Source: an uncultured Phascolarctobacterium sp.
GTDB taxonomy: Bacteria; Bacillota; Negativicutes; Acidaminococcales; Acidaminococcaceae
Reading direction: 5' to 3'
NCBI GenBank assembly: GCA_900547415.1
Contig: URGS01000004.1
Coordinates: forward strand, 1 to 64,000
Length of the DNA stretch: 64,000 bases
Shown here: one piece after another, positions 62,664 to 64,000 of the stretch
Position numbering within the stretch: position 1 is the first letter of the stretch
How the letters are laid out: each line of letters opens with the position of its first letter
Program-made: the position numbers and the translations under genes
The notes under the pieces: generated by a model
What the model saw: the letters and a program-made list of their open reading frames with translations, nothing else
Told to the model about the DNA's origin: nothing
The model's database searches: none

Positions 62664-64000
62664 ATATAATTGTAGCTGAGCACTGTGGTTTTTGCTATGG
62701 CGTAAAGCGTGCTGTTAAAATGGCTCAAGAGGCTGCAGAGCAGCACGTTCATGGCGGAACCTATGGTCCGCTTATTCATAACCCTCAGTTAATTGAAGAG
62801 CTGGCGGCAGGAGGTATTTCCTGTAAAGACAATTTAAAGGATTTTGCTTCGGGAGAAACTGCTATTTTTCGTTCTCATGGAGTTGGTCCTGAAATATATG
62901 CACAGGCGGAGCAACTAGGATTGAAAATTCTTGATGCAACTTGTCCTAATGTGCGTTTGGCACAGAAAAAAGCATCACAGGCAGCGGCTGATGGTTATTT
63001 TCCCATAATTATTGGAGAAAAAAATCACCCAGAAGTAAAAAGTATTTTAAAATGGGCAGGAGAAAACGCTATCTGTGTAGAATATATAGAAGATGTTTCT
63101 AGTGTCCCTCAAAAAGAGCGCTACGGAGTGGTTATTCAAACCACTTTCGAGCTGAAGAAGTTTGAGGCTATTTTGCGAGCCTTGCAGGAACAAAGGCCTG
63201 GTGAATATCGGGTTGATAGAACTATCTGCATGGCTACATCACAGCGTCAGAAGGCTGCATTGGAGCTGGCTGACAAATGTGATGCCGTTATTGTCATAGG
63301 TGGTCGTAATAGTGCTAATACAAGGCATTTATACGAACTGGTGGCAGAAAGATGCAAAAAGGCGTATCATATTGAAACTGCAGCTGAGCTTTCAAAAGAG
63401 ATGCTTAGAGATTGTCACAACATTGGAATCACGGCAGGAGCATCAACTCCCGACCGTTTAATTAAGGAGGCTATTATAGCAATGGAAAACATGGAAAATT
63501 TTGAAGAGTTGTTGAATTCTGTAGAGGAGGTAGAAATATATAACGGTAAAGTTGTAGAAGCTGAAGTATTTAAAGTTAACAATGAAGGCGTTTACGTTTC
63601 CTTTGGTTATATGAAAGAAGGCCACATTCCGTTCGAAGAATGGGAAGTTGGCGGCACTGCTGAAAACCTGATGGGCACCATTAAAGAAGGCGAAGTAGTA
63701 GAAGTTAAGGTTGTTGCTTCCAGCGGCAAAAGCGATTTCATCGAAATGTCCAAAGTTAAAGCTGAACGTGACGCAGCATGGAAAAATGTTGCTGAACTGG
63801 CCGAAGGCGAAAAACGTCCTGCTACCGTTAAGGTTCTGCGCGTAATTAAAAACAAAAAATCCGGCAGCATCGTTGGTCTGGCTGTAGCTGTTGAAGGTGT
63901 TGAAGGCTTCATGCCCGCTTCTCACGTTGAACTGAAACGCGTTGAAGACTTCTCCGGCTATGTTGGTCAAGAACTGGAAGCTGAAATCATCGAAGTAGAC
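62660..64000 (+). CDS. ispH: bifunctional IspH (HMBPP reductase)-ribosomal protein S1, 5' part
   Basis: The frame is open from ATG 62660 to the window end (447 codons), so the gene is partial. Residues 1-280 are IspH, last enzyme of the MEP isoprenoid pathway, with its 4Fe-4S cysteines C12 (HCGFCYGV), C95 (DATCP) and C190 (TICMATSQ) and the GEKNHPEV segment. From about residue 290, after a short Glu/Asn-rich linker, ribosomal S1 domains begin (KVVEAEVFKVNNEGVYVSFGYMKEG is split here by description: VYVSFGY and EGFMPASH are visible). Codon use becomes strongly biased near 63600. Such fusions are known in Firmicutes and Negativicutes. Confidence 0.93.
   Translation, partial: MNIIVAEHCGFCYGVKRAVKMAQEAAEQHVHGGTYGPLIHNPQLIEELAAGGISCKDNLKDFASGETAIFRSHGVGPEIYAQAEQLGLKILDATCPNVRLAQKKASQAAADGYFPIIIGEKNHPEVKSILKWAGENAICVEYIEDVSSVPQKERYGVVIQTTFELKKFEAILRALQEQRPGEYRVDRTICMATSQRQKAALELADKCDAVIVIGGRNSANTRHLYELVAERCKKAYHIETAAELSKEMLRDCHNIGITAGASTPDRLIKEAIIAMENMENFEELLNSVEEVEIYNGKVVEAEVFKVNNEGVYVSFGYMKEGHIPFEEWEVGGTAENLMGTIKEGEVVEVKVVASSGKSDFIEMSKVKAERDAAWKNVAELAEGEKRPATVKVLRVIKNKKSGSIVGLAVAVEGVEGFMPASHVELKRVEDFSGYVGQELEAEIIEVD

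Overview
The window is chromosomal housekeeping DNA from an anaerobic, diderm-type Firmicute. The best fit is the Negativicutes, possibly an Acidaminococcaceae member such as Phascolarctobacterium; that placement is inference. Supporting it are RNase J, CodY, the rimP-nusA-ylxR-ylxQ-infB order, an IspH-ribosomal protein S1 fusion, a SatP-type acetate/succinate transporter, an L-2-hydroxyacid dehydrogenase beside a LarA-family racemase, a membrane-bound group 4 type hydrogenase operon and the [FeFe]-hydrogenase maturase HydF. I see no rRNA, tRNA, CRISPR array, prophage or insertion sequence. Almost every gene is intact and most read left to right.

Layout. 1-4.9 kb: a possible structured RNA end, then a K+ uptake set with one trkA and two trkH genes. 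5.0-8.0 kb: LarA-like racemase and L-2-hydroxyisocaproate-type dehydrogenase, a complex palindromic intergenic element, and a reverse-strand GNAT gene. 8.4-24.5 kb: a long co-directional run starting at a strong promoter: RNase J, FtsK, RodZ-like protein, YgiQ, an orphan ABC binding lipoprotein, RimO, CinA, a DEAD-box helicase, an unusual HflX with an N-terminal JAMM-like domain, a PLP enzyme and a GNAT protein. 24.66-25.8 kb: a yybP-ykoY-type manganese riboswitch with terminator, controlling a CaCA-family cation exchanger. 25.9-34.3 kb: the classical translation operon rimP-nusA-ylxR-ylxQ-infB-rbfA-nrnA-truB-ribF, then rpsO with its own promoter and terminator.

34.4-44.8 kb is the accessory-like part: a sialidase-fold protein with a near-perfect CodY box, a TctC-type binding lipoprotein, a six-gene hydrogenase operon (hyfB, C, E, F, G and a ferredoxin-small-subunit fusion), and a SatP transporter. 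44.9-47.2 kb on the minus strand: hydF and a nicotinate phosphoribosyltransferase. 47.4-55.4 kb: a glycolipid-type glycosyltransferase, then dprA-topA-trmFO-xerC-codY, the usual Firmicute order but without hslVU. 55.4-64 kb: a crotonase, a site-2 protease, trpS, scpA-scpB, rluB, a flavoprotein, cmk, plsC and an ispH-rpsA fusion that runs off the window.

The most unusual signals are the JAMM-like motif in HflX, the altered metal-site motifs in the hydrogenase large subunit, the tandemly duplicated Shine-Dalgarno/start of ftsK creating a five-codon upstream ORF, candidate CodY sites at three promoters, the riboswitch-exchanger pairing and the composite palindrome near 7.4 kb. All motif comparisons were done by eye; no database search was run.
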